Shown: piece after piece, positions 9,033 to 16,437 of the stretch | Layout of the letters: each line of letters begins with the position of its first letter | How positions within the stretch are numbered: position 1 is the stretch's first letter | Assembly (NCBI GenBank): GCA_945862285.1 | Contig: CAMAYN010000012.1 | Coordinates: 1-39,476 of the forward strand | Source of the DNA: Akkermansia muciniphila | GTDB lineage: Bacteria > Verrucomicrobiota > Verrucomicrobiia > Verrucomicrobiales > Akkermansiaceae | Reading direction: 5' to 3' | Length of the DNA: 39,476 nucleotides | The notes under the pieces: model-generated | What the model saw: only the letters and a program-made list of their open reading frames with translations | Told to the model about the DNA's origin: nothing | Database searches by the model: none | Translations under genes and position numbers: made by a program

Positions 9033-11282
9033 ATGAGCCGTGCAGACTTTCCCAAAAAGTCCCTGCCGAACTTGATTTTTTTCTGGCCGTTCCATTTATT
9101 TCATCGCTCCATCCGCAATAAGCACATCATTTGGCGAACATTGCTGCGCATCATCGGCGATCCATTCATCGCCGGCCTTTATGTCCTATTCTTCTTATCC
9201 GTATTTTACGGCATTCGCGCCAAAGCGTACGACCTCTCCAAGCTCCACGAAATGCCCGAACGCTCGGTCATTTACGACAAAAACGGCAAAGAACTCATCC
9301 GCCTCCACGGCGAAATCCGCGACGTCATCACCCTCGATCAAATCTCCCCCAATTTCCGCAAAGCCATCATCGCCCGCGAGGACAAACGCTTCTACCAACA
9401 TGGCGCCTTCGACATCATTGGCATCATCCGCGCCGCCTACAAAAACTACCAAGGCAAACGCGAAGGCGCATCCACCATCACCCAACAACTCGCGTCCGAT
9501 GTCTTTAAACTCAAAAAATACAACGAATCTCCCCCGCTTTGGCAACAAATCGACCGCAAATTCCTCGAAATCGCCATCGGCTGGCGCATCGAAAACCGAC
9601 TCTCCAAAGACCAAGTCCTCGAATGCTACCTGAACTCCATTAACTGGGGGCGCTCCATCCGCGGCATCCAAGAAGCCTCCCGCATCTACTTTGAAAAAAA
9701 CGCCGCCGACCTCGATCTCTCCGAGTCCGCCATGCTCGCCGGCATCGTTCGCGGTCCCGATTCCTTTAACCCGTTTCGCAACATGCAAGGCGCCATCCGC
9801 GAACGCGATACCACGCTCGATAGCATGGTCGTCGCCGAATTCATCACCGCTCAAGAAGCCGAGGAAACCAAAAAACTCCCCCTCATTGTGCGCCCACAAA
9901 ATCGCCGCAATGTTCCAGAATCCTACGCCGTCGATGCGATCCGCCGCGATCTCGAATACATCCTCGAAGAAAAAAACATCGAAATGGGTGGCCTTACCAT
10001 CACCACCACCATCGATCTCTCCATCCAACAAAAAGCCGAAGAAGCACTCGATGCCACACTCTCCCGCGTCGAACGCACCGCCGGCTACCCGCATCAAACC
10101 CGCGCCCAATGGCAAGCCCTTCAACAAAATCCCGCCATCCCCACAGCAGAGAAACCCGCGCCATCCTACATCCAAGGCGCCGCCTGCGTCATCGAAAACA
10201 ACACCGGAAAAGTCCTCGCCATCGTCGGTGGACGCTCTGCCGATGAATCAAAATTCAACCGCGCCCTGCAAGCCCAGCGCCAAATCGGTTCGATTTTCAA
10301 ACCCTTCGTTTACATGGCCGCCTTCGATAAAGGCCTCAGCCCGAATGCACCCATCTCTGACTCCTACATCCACGCCGGAGAAATCCGCGGCGCGCCCCGT
10401 TCCTGGCATCCGAAAAACTCCGACGGCAAGTACGGCGGCACCTACCCCGCCTCCTACGGCCTGATCAAATCCCGCAACACCATGTCCGTCCGCGTCGGCA
10501 ACTACGCCGGCCTCAGCAATGTCAAAGAAATGGCACGCATGGCATTTAACATCCAACTCGAAAACTACCCCAGCAGCTACCTCGGCACATGGCAAGCCAC
10601 CCCGTACCAAGTCGCCTCCGCCTATTCCCTCCTCCCCAATGGCGGTGTCCGCTACCGACCCTTCCTGATCAGCCGCATCACTCGGAAAAATCGCGATGGC
10701 CAAGAAGAAGAACTCTACGCCACGCCACAAATCCCCTACCGTGCCGCCTCTGCGAACTCCTCATGGGAATGCTCGAAAATCCTCGAGCAAGTCACCGCCT
10801 CCGGCACCGCCGCCGCCGTTCGCACCCTCGGCTTTCCTTACCCATGCGCCGGGAAAACCGGGACCACCAACAATTTCAAAGACGCCTGGTTTGCCGGCTA
10901 CACCTCCTCCCTGACCTGCGCCGTCTGGTGTGGCATGGACAACTCCTCCCGCACCATCAACGGCGGCTACGGCGGCACCCTCGCTCTGCCCGTTTGGGTG
11001 GAGATCATGAAAACCGCCCAACGTCTCGGCTACCCGGCAAATCAATTCACTCGCAATGCCGAAGGTTCTGGCATGATAAGTTGCCGTCTCTGCCGCGATT
11101 CCGGAAAACATGCCACCCCCGGTTGCGAGACCGCAAAGACCGCCTACAACGCCCAAGTCCCCCGCGACTCCGCCCCCGCCATTAACGACTTCTGCCAACT
11201 CCACCCCCTCCGCGCCGTGCCCGTCACCGATGATGACACATCCACCTCCACCCCACTTCGAGCAATACCCGTAGAGGAATAA
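9033..11282 (+). CDS. class A penicillin-binding protein (PBP1A-type)
   Basis: Bifunctional peptidoglycan synthase of 749 aa. It has a cytoplasmic tail, a transmembrane segment at about residues 44-62, and a GT51 glycosyltransferase domain with E-D-K-R-F-Y-Q-H (catalytic Glu116) and G-A-S-T-I-T-Q-Q-L. The transpeptidase domain has SIFK at Ser420, the S-R-N triad element, and KTGTT at residue 608. The protein polymerises glycan strands from lipid II and cross-links stem peptides in the periplasm. The C-terminal tail carries an unusual Cys set (684, 687, 698, 721), CxxC-x10-C-x22-C, that could form disulfides or bind metal. Codon use is strongly C-ending, which creates long false ORFs in other frames. 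The start was chosen as the first ATG giving a short cytoplasmic tail. Confidence 0.92.
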   Translation: MSRADFPKKSLPNLIFFWPFHLFHRSIRNKHIIWRTLLRIIGDPFIAGLYVLFFLSVFYGIRAKAYDLSKLHEMPERSVIYDKNGKELIRLHGEIRDVITLDQISPNFRKAIIAREDKRFYQHGAFDIIGIIRAAYKNYQGKREGASTITQQLASDVFKLKKYNESPPLWQQIDRKFLEIAIGWRIENRLSKDQVLECYLNSINWGRSIRGIQEASRIYFEKNAADLDLSESAMLAGIVRGPDSFNPFRNMQGAIRERDTTLDSMVVAEFITAQEAEETKKLPLIVRPQNRRNVPESYAVDAIRRDLEYILEEKNIEMGGLTITTTIDLSIQQKAEEALDATLSRVERTAGYPHQTRAQWQALQQNPAIPTAEKPAPSYIQGAACVIENNTGKVLAIVGGRSADESKFNRALQAQRQIGSIFKPFVYMAAFDKGLSPNAPISDSYIHAGEIRGAPRSWHPKNSDGKYGGTYPASYGLIKSRNTMSVRVGNYAGLSNVKEMARMAFNIQLENYPSSYLGTWQATPYQVASAYSLLPNGGVRYRPFLISRITRKNRDGQEEELYATPQIPYRAASANSSWECSKILEQVTASGTAAAVRTLGFPYPCAGKTGTTNNFKDAWFAGYTSSLTCAVWCGMDNSSRTINGGYGGTLALPVWVEIMKTAQRLGYPANQFTRNAEGSGMISCRLCRDSGKHATPGCETAKTAYNAQVPRDSAPAINDFCQLHPLRAVPVTDDDTSTSTPLRAIPVEE

Positions 11283-11366
11283 GCATGGGATGCAAAAATG
11301 GCGATCTGGCTACGACCGAATCTTCTCACAGCTTTGCTTGCCCTCCTCTGACAATCATCGCCAGCT

Positions 11367-12254
11367 TCAGAAGCACCAATCAAGTGCGTGGCAATGCGTA
11401 ATCTCAAATTGCTTTTTTTCGTGGCTATTGTTTAACGAGCGAATGGCAATCGATACAGGATACCAGCCACTCTTGTTAATCTTTTCCAGCTTTTTGCCAG
11501 GTATCGACTCACGTTCCACATAAAAATACAGCGGATGCTCCCAGTCTGGTGTGAGGGCTAAGAAACTGATCCATTTTTTTTCATCGGCAAATTCACCCAT
11601 GTAGCCTGAATCCAGTTTCAAGCTAACTCTTGCCTCTTCTGCACCCGATTTTTTTCCCTCCAGTAAATCAGGCCACGATGCCGAGCAGTAACGCGCATAA
11701 CATTTAAAATCGACCAAAGCGCGGTTATTGATCAATGGCAAAGAAAGCGTACGCCTTTTCTCGCCTTCCAATTGCACGGTAGAGCGATGAATGAGGAATT
11801 CTTCCGTGATGGCCTGACCATTATTTTTCACGCCCAAGACTTTTTCCGCTGCACCGGGACCGCTCTGATAAAACTCCCGCATCAAGGGCTCTACTTCTTT
11901 AGGATCACGCACCCACTTGAGGCGTTCTTCGATCGTCGTGGCATCGATGAAACGTTTCGCCACTTCCGCAGGCAGCAGCCCTTGCCATTCTTCGACTACC
12001 TCGGGTTCTACCTTTTTCGTGCTTTGTTCTTGGCTGTGCGATGAGACAAAAAATACAACAATGCCGATTGTTAAAGAAAGCAACAAGCCCCCGATTGTCC
12101 ACGTGGCGAGAAAATTTGATTTCTTTTCTTTCTTTGAATCCCATGCTGGGCCACCCGTTGCGCGCTTTCTTTTCCTTACGCGGACACCCTTGGAAGAAGA
12201 GCGAGTGGGCGAGGATGACTGCTCGGAATGATCGCGTTGCGGTGTACTGCTCAT
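11367..12254 (-). CDS. unknown single-pass membrane protein
   Basis: I do not recognise this 295-aa protein. The N-terminus (from the ATG at 12254, MSSTPQRDHSE) is rich in Ser, Lys and Arg to about residue 45. One hydrophobic segment follows (about 50-72, WTIGGLLLSLTIGIVVFFV), then a hydrophilic, probably periplasmic domain. That domain contains repeated acidic/Lys helices, a Y-A-R-Y-C motif, and paired tryptophans. The positive N-terminal tail suggests Nin-Cout topology. It could be an anti-sigma-like or cell-envelope protein, but no diagnostic motif was seen. The frame is open upstream to 12281. It is convergent with the PBP gene. The 255 bp between it and the PEP-CTERM gene contain no gene I can support. 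Confidence 0.6.
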   Translation of the reverse strand: MSSTPQRDHSEQSSSPTRSSSKGVRVRKRKRATGGPAWDSKKEKKSNFLATWTIGGLLLSLTIGIVVFFVSSHSQEQSTKKVEPEVVEEWQGLLPAEVAKRFIDATTIEERLKWVRDPKEVEPLMREFYQSGPGAAEKVLGVKNNGQAITEEFLIHRSTVQLEGEKRRTLSLPLINNRALVDFKCYARYCSASWPDLLEGKKSGAEEARVSLKLDSGYMGEFADEKKWISFLALTPDWEHPLYFYVERESIPGKKLEKINKSGWYPVSIAIRSLNNSHEKKQFEITHCHALDWCF

Positions 12255-12509
12255 GATTTTTTCTCGATGCAGGTGATACATAAAACGGCAACCAGTGAAG
12301 CGTCAATGCCAATGAATGATTCTTCGTTATGAAGTATTTTGTTTTGGCATCCTTTGCGTGATGTTTTTATGAAAGAACATCACTTATGAATAAAAATACC
12401 CCTAGCACGCGACGTTACTAGGAGCATTTTATCAAAAGATCAAAGCGATTGTTTGTTAGGGTATTGAAAAATCGAAACAAAACAACCATCCGTTCGTAAT
12501 CGAATAGAA

Positions 12510-13082
12510 CTACGCGTTTCTCCTGCGACGGGCGACCAAGGTCAAAGCTCCAAGGCTGCAAAGCAAAGCGGATGTTGGTTCAGGAATGGTGTTGTAGTAA
12601 ATTTTCGCGCTTTCGCCAATGTTGTTATTTCCTGTATAAGCAAGTGTGTTATTGAAGGAATCGGCGCCGAGATCAGCGAGAGTCCTATTTGGGAAAGTGA
12701 ACATGCCAACAGGTTCATATGTAGTACCCGGTGTACCGTCATGCCAAAAGAACAAAGAATTAAAAAATCCGAAAGAATCTCCAACGTAGGAACCATCATT
12801 CGTGGCGACCAAGCCTGTAGGAGTGGCGACTCCGGCGTTCGGGCTCCAAAGCCAAGAATTCGGTGCCCCAAAACCATAGAGGTAAGATGAACCTGTCTCC
12901 GCACGTCCGACGGTGTTTGACGACCCTGAACCACCTGGCAGTAACTCGTAAGTCCCCGACCAAGTAGCTGTCACATCTGGCCCCACTTGCGCGAACGATA
13001 GCGTAACCGCTGCTTGAGAAGTAGTAACGCTCAGCAGCATGCATGCAGCAGCCAAGCCCATCATTTTTGTATTTTTAAACAT
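12510..13082 (-). CDS. PEP-CTERM sorting domain protein (copy 1)
   Basis: Secreted 190-aa protein. It has a signal peptide (MFKNTKMMGLAAACMLLSV...SQA), a Gly/Ser/Thr-rich extracellular domain, and a C-terminal PEP-CTERM tail: T-I-P-E-P-T-S-A-L-L, a hydrophobic helix, then ARRRRNA. Such tails are recognised by exosortase/archaeosortase-type enzymes; no exosortase is in this window. It is paralogous to the protein at 15081-15662. Shared elements are AAVTL(S/T)F(A/E)QVG, (Y)IGDSFGFFN-type YVGDSFGFFN, L-G-A-D-S-F-N-N-T-L-A and the PEP tail, in opposite orientation about 2 kb away. The frame continues 13 codons upstream, but the signal peptide sets the start at 13082. Confidence 0.85.
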   Translation of the reverse strand: MFKNTKMMGLAAACMLLSVTTSQAAVTLSFAQVGPDVTATWSGTYELLPGGSGSSNTVGRAETGSSYLYGFGAPNSWLWSPNAGVATPTGLVATNDGSYVGDSFGFFNSLFFWHDGTPGTTYEPVGMFTFPNRTLADLGADSFNNTLAYTGNNNIGESAKIYYNTIPEPTSALLCSLGALTLVARRRRNA

Positions 13083-13463
13083 GTATTTTAGTTTTTGTTG
13101 TTTTCGATATTCCCCACCCACTGAGGCAGAAGAAAGTGTTTTGCGAAGCGTCGTTGGCAGATTTGAGCCGGCGAAAATCTTCCGCGGTGAGATTTAGATA
13201 TAGAAGATGCTGAGAATGGGCAATTAACCAACGTATCAAAGCATTTACCGTCTTGATTGGAGATAAGATGATACATTTCCACGAACACAACCTCTTCCAT
13301 GCGCATAAATGTTTGGGTGTTTAGTGTGTTAAGACGTTCCACGTACGGGAGTCTTGACAAATAACTTCTTGAGTCAAGAGGAGAAAGTGGGTGTGACTGA
13401 AAATTGTGGACTAGCTGTGAAAATTTTCACTGTCCCCTGTGCCAACGGGACAACTCATAAAAG
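13083..13463. other. intergenic leader without a supported gene
   Basis: This 381-bp stretch upstream of PEP-CTERM copy 1 has no ORF with recognisable features. A near-perfect palindrome CTTGAGTCAAG lies at 13368-13378, with a half-site CTTGAC at 13353-13358. It could be an operator, but it is about 290 bp from the start codon. The 3' end leads into the REP-like hairpins. Confidence 0.4.
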
Positions 13464-13492
13464 CCCATGACAAGCGCCAGCGCTGTCATGGG
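13464..13492 (+). repeat. REP-like hairpin A
   Basis: Strong stem-loop: CCCATGACA pairs with TGTCATGGG, and the stem continues inward through AGCGC/GCGCT with one bulged A. It is the inverted, diverged copy of the hairpin at 13617-13648. The two share the frame CCCAYGACAAGCGC...GTCRTGGG and the flank GGGAC-A/G-A-Y-TCAT on one side. This is typical of REP or MITE-like intergenic palindromes. No REP-associated transposase is in the window. Confidence 0.65.
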
Positions 13493-13512
13493 TAAAGTCA
13501 TTAAAGAGAAAT

Positions 13513-13529
13513 GTGTCCCTTGGGGACAC
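13513..13529. repeat. short perfect hairpin GTGTCCC/GGGACAC
   Basis: A 7-bp perfect stem with a 3-nt loop. It lies between the two REP-like hairpins and shares the GTCCC core with the hairpin at 13660-13675, so it is probably part of the same composite intergenic element. Confidence 0.55.
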
Positions 13530-13616
13530 CTCATCAGCGCACGTGATTCGCTGTGGCATCATAATCATCTGTTATGAATCGTCCCCAAGGCACTCAAGAG
13601 CTGACAACGCGCTTAC

Positions 13617-13648
13617 CCCACGACGGCGCGCGGCGCGCTTGTCGTGGG
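13617..13648 (-). repeat. REP-like hairpin B
   Basis: The arms CCCACGAC and GTCGTGGG enclose GC-rich GCGCGC-type inner arms. Read on the minus strand it aligns with hairpin A, so A and B are an inverted pair about 125 bp apart. On either side are direct copies of ATGAATCGTCCC (13574-13585 and 13654-13665, 80 bp apart). Confidence 0.65.
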
Positions 13649-13659
13649 CTATGATGAAT

Positions 13660-13675
13660 CGTCCCTAACGGGACG
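13660..13675. repeat. short hairpin CGTCCC-TAAC-GGGACG
   Basis: A 6-bp perfect stem with a TAAC loop, directly following the second ATGAATCGTCCC copy. It probably marks the outer edge of the composite REP-like element. Confidence 0.55.
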
Positions 13676-13777
13676 GGATGCAGACATTTTTTATTAATCC
13701 ACTACTTTCAGTTACACCCCGAGAAGGTAATTCAGCGCACTCCCCCGCCTATCTGGGTCGGTGGGCAAGCTCCCGCG

Positions 13778-14076
13778 ACACATTACGGCGGCACTTTCCC
13801 TCCTTGCCAAAGTATCAAAAACACACGTCGCCGCCTTTCCGACCATCGTTGGGTGGCGGCAACACGCGTCGGCAGCAGCATCACACCATGGCCGATGTCT
13901 CGCAACACACGTCGCCGGAACTTACCGACTGTAGAAACAAGGCGAAATCACACGTCGGCATGTCTTACCCACCTTAGCAAGGTAGTAAAAACACATGTCT
14001 TTGACACTTTACGACGGTATAAAAGTGCCAAATACACACGTCGCCGACCATATATTTCCTAGGAAAAGTGCCTTTT
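13778..14076. repeat. degenerate tandem array, 43-bp period, seven units
   Basis: The motif ACACACGTCG or a close variant begins at 13778 (weak), 13821, 13862, 13905, 13948, 13991 and 14034. The spacings are 43, 41, 43, 43, 43 and 43. A second conserved block, CTTWCCSACC-like, sits at unit offset 17-26 in at least five units, and most units end in an A-rich tail. Several units can form their own stem: GCCGCC/GGCGGC in the unit at 13821, CACTTT/AAAGTG in the unit at 13991, and ACCTT/AAGGT in the unit at 13948. The stem sequences differ between units. The period is not a multiple of three and no conserved frame crosses it, so it is non-coding. The interior is related but diverged, unlike CRISPR spacers. 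Function unknown. Confidence 0.75.
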
Positions 14077-14268
14077 TCACTTGTTAGGGATGCTAAGGCT
14101 CTGTCGCCCGCAAACGGTCGTTTAAAATAGTCCAATTTAGCCCTCATCAGCCCAACGTGGTGACACAAAAAACCGCAAGGCCCGTTGCGCTTTGCGCGTA
14201 TGCCGACGATTTCAATAATGTGCAAAAAGTGCATTGCCAAATCCCGCAGGCTCTCTAAACTGCCTCGC

Positions 14269-14991
14269 ATGATTACGAACATTTCCGTATCACGTGCTCT
14301 CGCGCAGGGCAAACTCATCGTCGCAGTGGATGCTGGCCGCACAGCGGAAGATCCCTTTAAACTTCCCACCGCCCTATTATCACTCCTAGAGGCAGACATC
14401 GAGTCCCTAGAAAAGGATGATGCCTCCACTCACGCCGCCGAGGGCGACCGCAGTGAGGCGTCTGCTAACGTCCGCAGCGCTTTCGAAAAGATCGAGGCCG
14501 CCCTCCGCGCAGGCTACGCTGGCATTGGTGCCATCCTCAGCGATGACCTCACAGAAAACGGCATCAGCCCCTCCGCCCGCTTTGCCACCTTTACCAGCTA
14601 CGGTTGGGAAAAAGCCGAGATCGGACGTTTTACCGATTCTCGCCTGCTCATGCTCGCCGAGCTTGCTCTGCAAGGCGAGACCACCATCGCCAACCCCGCA
14701 TGGCGCTATGCTCCCGCGATCGTGAACGTCATCGCATCGCAAATCGATATCATCGAATCCGAGGAAGTCGATGCCACAACAGGCGAGCGACAAGTCATCG
14801 TAGCCGAGCGCAACCAAACGCGCGACCAACTGCAAACGCGCATTTCCCGTGCCCGCTTTTTCTACTGCTCCGCCAGCGATGAACTCGATGCCACAAAAGA
14901 ATTGGCAAAAATCTCCTTCCAACCCCGCCGCCCCGCCAGTGCTTCACCAGCACCTACGCCAACTCCAACGCCAACCCCACCCATAGCGTAG
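14269..14991 (+). CDS. unknown protein with Pro/Thr-rich tail
   Basis: This 240-aa protein is not recognised. From the ATG at 14269 (MITNISVSRA) it is predicted mostly helical and soluble, with no signal peptide or membrane segment. Two long helical stretches (about 45-110 and 115-215) contain FEKIEAALRAGYAGIGAIL and the segment RARFFYCSASDELDATKEL. A low-complexity Ala/Pro/Thr tail (about 222-240, a PT repeat) ends it. The frame is open to 14185, but the early codons look non-coding. Codon use is orderly and C-rich, which supports real coding. It sits alone between the 43-bp array (about 190 bp upstream) and PEP-CTERM copy 2 (89 bp downstream), on the same strand as the latter. Confidence 0.65.
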   Translation: MITNISVSRALAQGKLIVAVDAGRTAEDPFKLPTALLSLLEADIESLEKDDASTHAAEGDRSEASANVRSAFEKIEAALRAGYAGIGAILSDDLTENGISPSARFATFTSYGWEKAEIGRFTDSRLLMLAELALQGETTIANPAWRYAPAIVNVIASQIDIIESEEVDATTGERQVIVAERNQTRDQLQTRISRARFFYCSASDELDATKELAKISFQPRRPASASPAPTPTPTPTPPIA

Positions 14992-15080
14992 GGCCGAATA
15001 AAACTCAGGCAGGCGGCACTGATCCCTTTCCTCCTAGCGAGATTGCTGGGGTGAATACAAAACAGTAAATACAATACAAA

Positions 15081-15662
15081 ATGATATCAAAATACAAAAT
15101 GATGGTCTTGGCTGCTGCAACTTGCACGCTGCTGGGAATGGGCACCTCCAAAGCTGCTGTGACGTTGACGTTTGAGCAAGTCGGCTTGAACATTGTCGTG
15201 ACATGGTCTGGAAATTACGATATTCCTACGGATCCACCTGTAATAACAAGCTTCGTGAATGGTATGGACTTCGATTCTGATGGAGTCGTTTCCACGTCAG
15301 GCGGCAATTATTCTTATTTGCCAGGCTCTGGACAATTATTCCCAAGTTCGCTTCCTGCCGCTACTCTAAGTATCAATGGCGGATACATTGGTGATTCATT
15401 CGGCTTTTTCAATGATGATTTATTTTATCCAGCAGGAACTCCGGCTGGCATATTTTCTCCCACTGGAACTATGACTGTTAATAATATGACCTTGGCTGCT
15501 TTGGGTGCGGATTCATTCAATAATACACTTGCTTTCCGTGGAACTGGCTCTGTAAGTGGCAGTCGTGATATATTTCTCACAACTGTCCCAGAACCATCTG
15601 CCGCGCTCCTTGGCTTAATAGGTGTAGTAGCTGGTGCCTTCACGCGCAAGCGCAGAGCCTAA
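15081..15662 (+). CDS. PEP-CTERM sorting domain protein (copy 2)
   Basis: Secreted 193-aa protein with a signal peptide (MISKYKMMVLAAATCTLLGM...SKA) and a Gly/Ser/Thr-rich domain. The C-terminal tail is T-V-P-E-P-S-A-A-L-L, a hydrophobic helix, then TRKRRA, the exosortase-type sorting signal. It is paralogous to 12510-13082 (see that entry) and lies in the opposite orientation. Both genes have an A-rich leader just before the ATG preceded by a GGGG-rich stretch, so the 5' regions may also be related. Two inverted repeats follow the stop. Likely role: surface or matrix protein; the specific function is unknown. Confidence 0.85.
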   Translation: MISKYKMMVLAAATCTLLGMGTSKAAVTLTFEQVGLNIVVTWSGNYDIPTDPPVITSFVNGMDFDSDGVVSTSGGNYSYLPGSGQLFPSSLPAATLSINGGYIGDSFGFFNDDLFYPAGTPAGIFSPTGTMTVNNMTLAALGADSFNNTLAFRGTGSVSGSRDIFLTTVPEPSAALLGLIGVVAGAFTRKRRA

Positions 15663-15671
15663 ACCACTTCG

Positions 15672-15732
15672 GCAATCCCTGAGAGGATTGCCTCGCCAAG
15701 CCTAGGGTAGTGGCTCACTCCCTACCCTAGGT
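15672..15732 (+). terminator. two tandem hairpins after PEP-CTERM copy 2
   Basis: The first has arms GGCAATCC/GGATTGCC (15672-15693, 6-nt loop). The second has arms CCTAGGGTAG/CTACCCTAGG (15702-15732). They begin 9 bp after the stop codon and probably end or stabilise the transcript, although neither is followed by a clear T run. Confidence 0.5.
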
Positions 15733-15788
15733 AAACCATGGCAAACACATTGCAAACATCTAGGGATCTCGGCAATGTGCGCGTCGCT

Positions 15789-16430
15789 TTACTCCCAAGA
15801 TGGGTCATCGGCTTCTTCTAGCGACTTGCCGAAGCTGCGGACGATTTCCACGGGGAGGAAGATCGTTTCATCGATGCGTTTCTGGGTGGGGTCTAGCAGG
15901 AAAGAAAGTGTTGCCCGCTGGCTGATCGATTTTTCTTTTACGGATCGGCTGATCGACAGTTCCGCGCGGATGCGTAGCTTGCCGTCTTCGTGGGACTTGA
16001 CTTGCAAAAGCCCAGGGATTTCGCACCGCGCACGGCTGGCATTGGGATCTTCGCGCACTTGTTTAAACTCGGCGATGAGGGGCAATTGTGCAGTAGGATA
16101 CCACTCGCTGCGCTTTGACTTCTCCGTGCTGGTATGGATGCGATGGAGAATCAGGGATTGGTGATCGCCCGTCTTTCCCGTGGCTTCGATGCGCCATTTG
16201 AATGGGCCTTCCATGGTCGCGAAAGTACTGCCGATGACCATGGCATTGAGCGATATCGCACCATCGGCGGCTCCTTGGGGGCTGACTTGTAAGCGGACGA
16301 TTGCTCCGTTGACACGGGCGGCGGGGCCATCGAGTTGATAGGTATTCTTTTTGCCAATCAAGCTGGCACAGTTTGACATTCCGGCACAGATGAGGATGAT
16401 GGCGGCGGATATGAAGAGTTTTTTCCCCAT
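15789..16430 (-). CDS. unknown envelope protein, possible lipoprotein
   Basis: This 213-aa protein has an N-terminal hydrophobic signal (MGKKLFISAAIILICAGMSNC). The cysteine could be lipidated, but the lipobox (M-S-N-C) is poor. The rest is hydrophilic, with beta-rich alternation and a DDPSWE end; no motif was recognised. The frame extends upstream to 16568 inside the M48 gene, but the signal-like sequence sets the start at 16430. That puts its start codon 7 bp from the divergent M48 protease start, so the two genes would need overlapping promoters; a later start for one of them is possible. Confidence 0.6.
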   Translation of the reverse strand: MGKKLFISAAIILICAGMSNCASLIGKKNTYQLDGPAARVNGAIVRLQVSPQGAADGAISLNAMVIGSTFATMEGPFKWRIEATGKTGDHQSLILHRIHTSTEKSKRSEWYPTAQLPLIAEFKQVREDPNASRARCEIPGLLQVKSHEDGKLRIRAELSISRSVKEKSISQRATLSFLLDPTQKRIDETIFLPVEIVRSFGKSLEEADDPSWE

Positions 16431-16437
16431 TTTCGCG

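Noticed and set aside
9195-10730. Long minus-strand ORFs opposite the PBP gene
   Set aside because: They mirror the strong third-position C bias of the PBP gene; products are Gly/Phe/Asp-rich low-complexity strings without domains.
13075-13360. Small minus-strand ORFs upstream of PEP-CTERM copy 1
   Set aside because: No domain, no export signal, and two overlapping frames of equal quality; probably leader sequence.
13778-14076. CRISPR array
   Set aside because: Only about 10 bp are well conserved per unit, interiors are related to each other rather than unique spacers, and no cas gene is in the window.
13778-14076. Integron attC cassette array
   Set aside because: No integrase gene, no recognisable GTTRRRY core sites, and units are too short to hold cassettes.
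14407-14922. Minus-strand ORF opposite the 240-aa unknown gene
   Set aside because: Antisense shadow with Gly/Asp-rich composition and no start context; the plus frame has better amino-acid balance.
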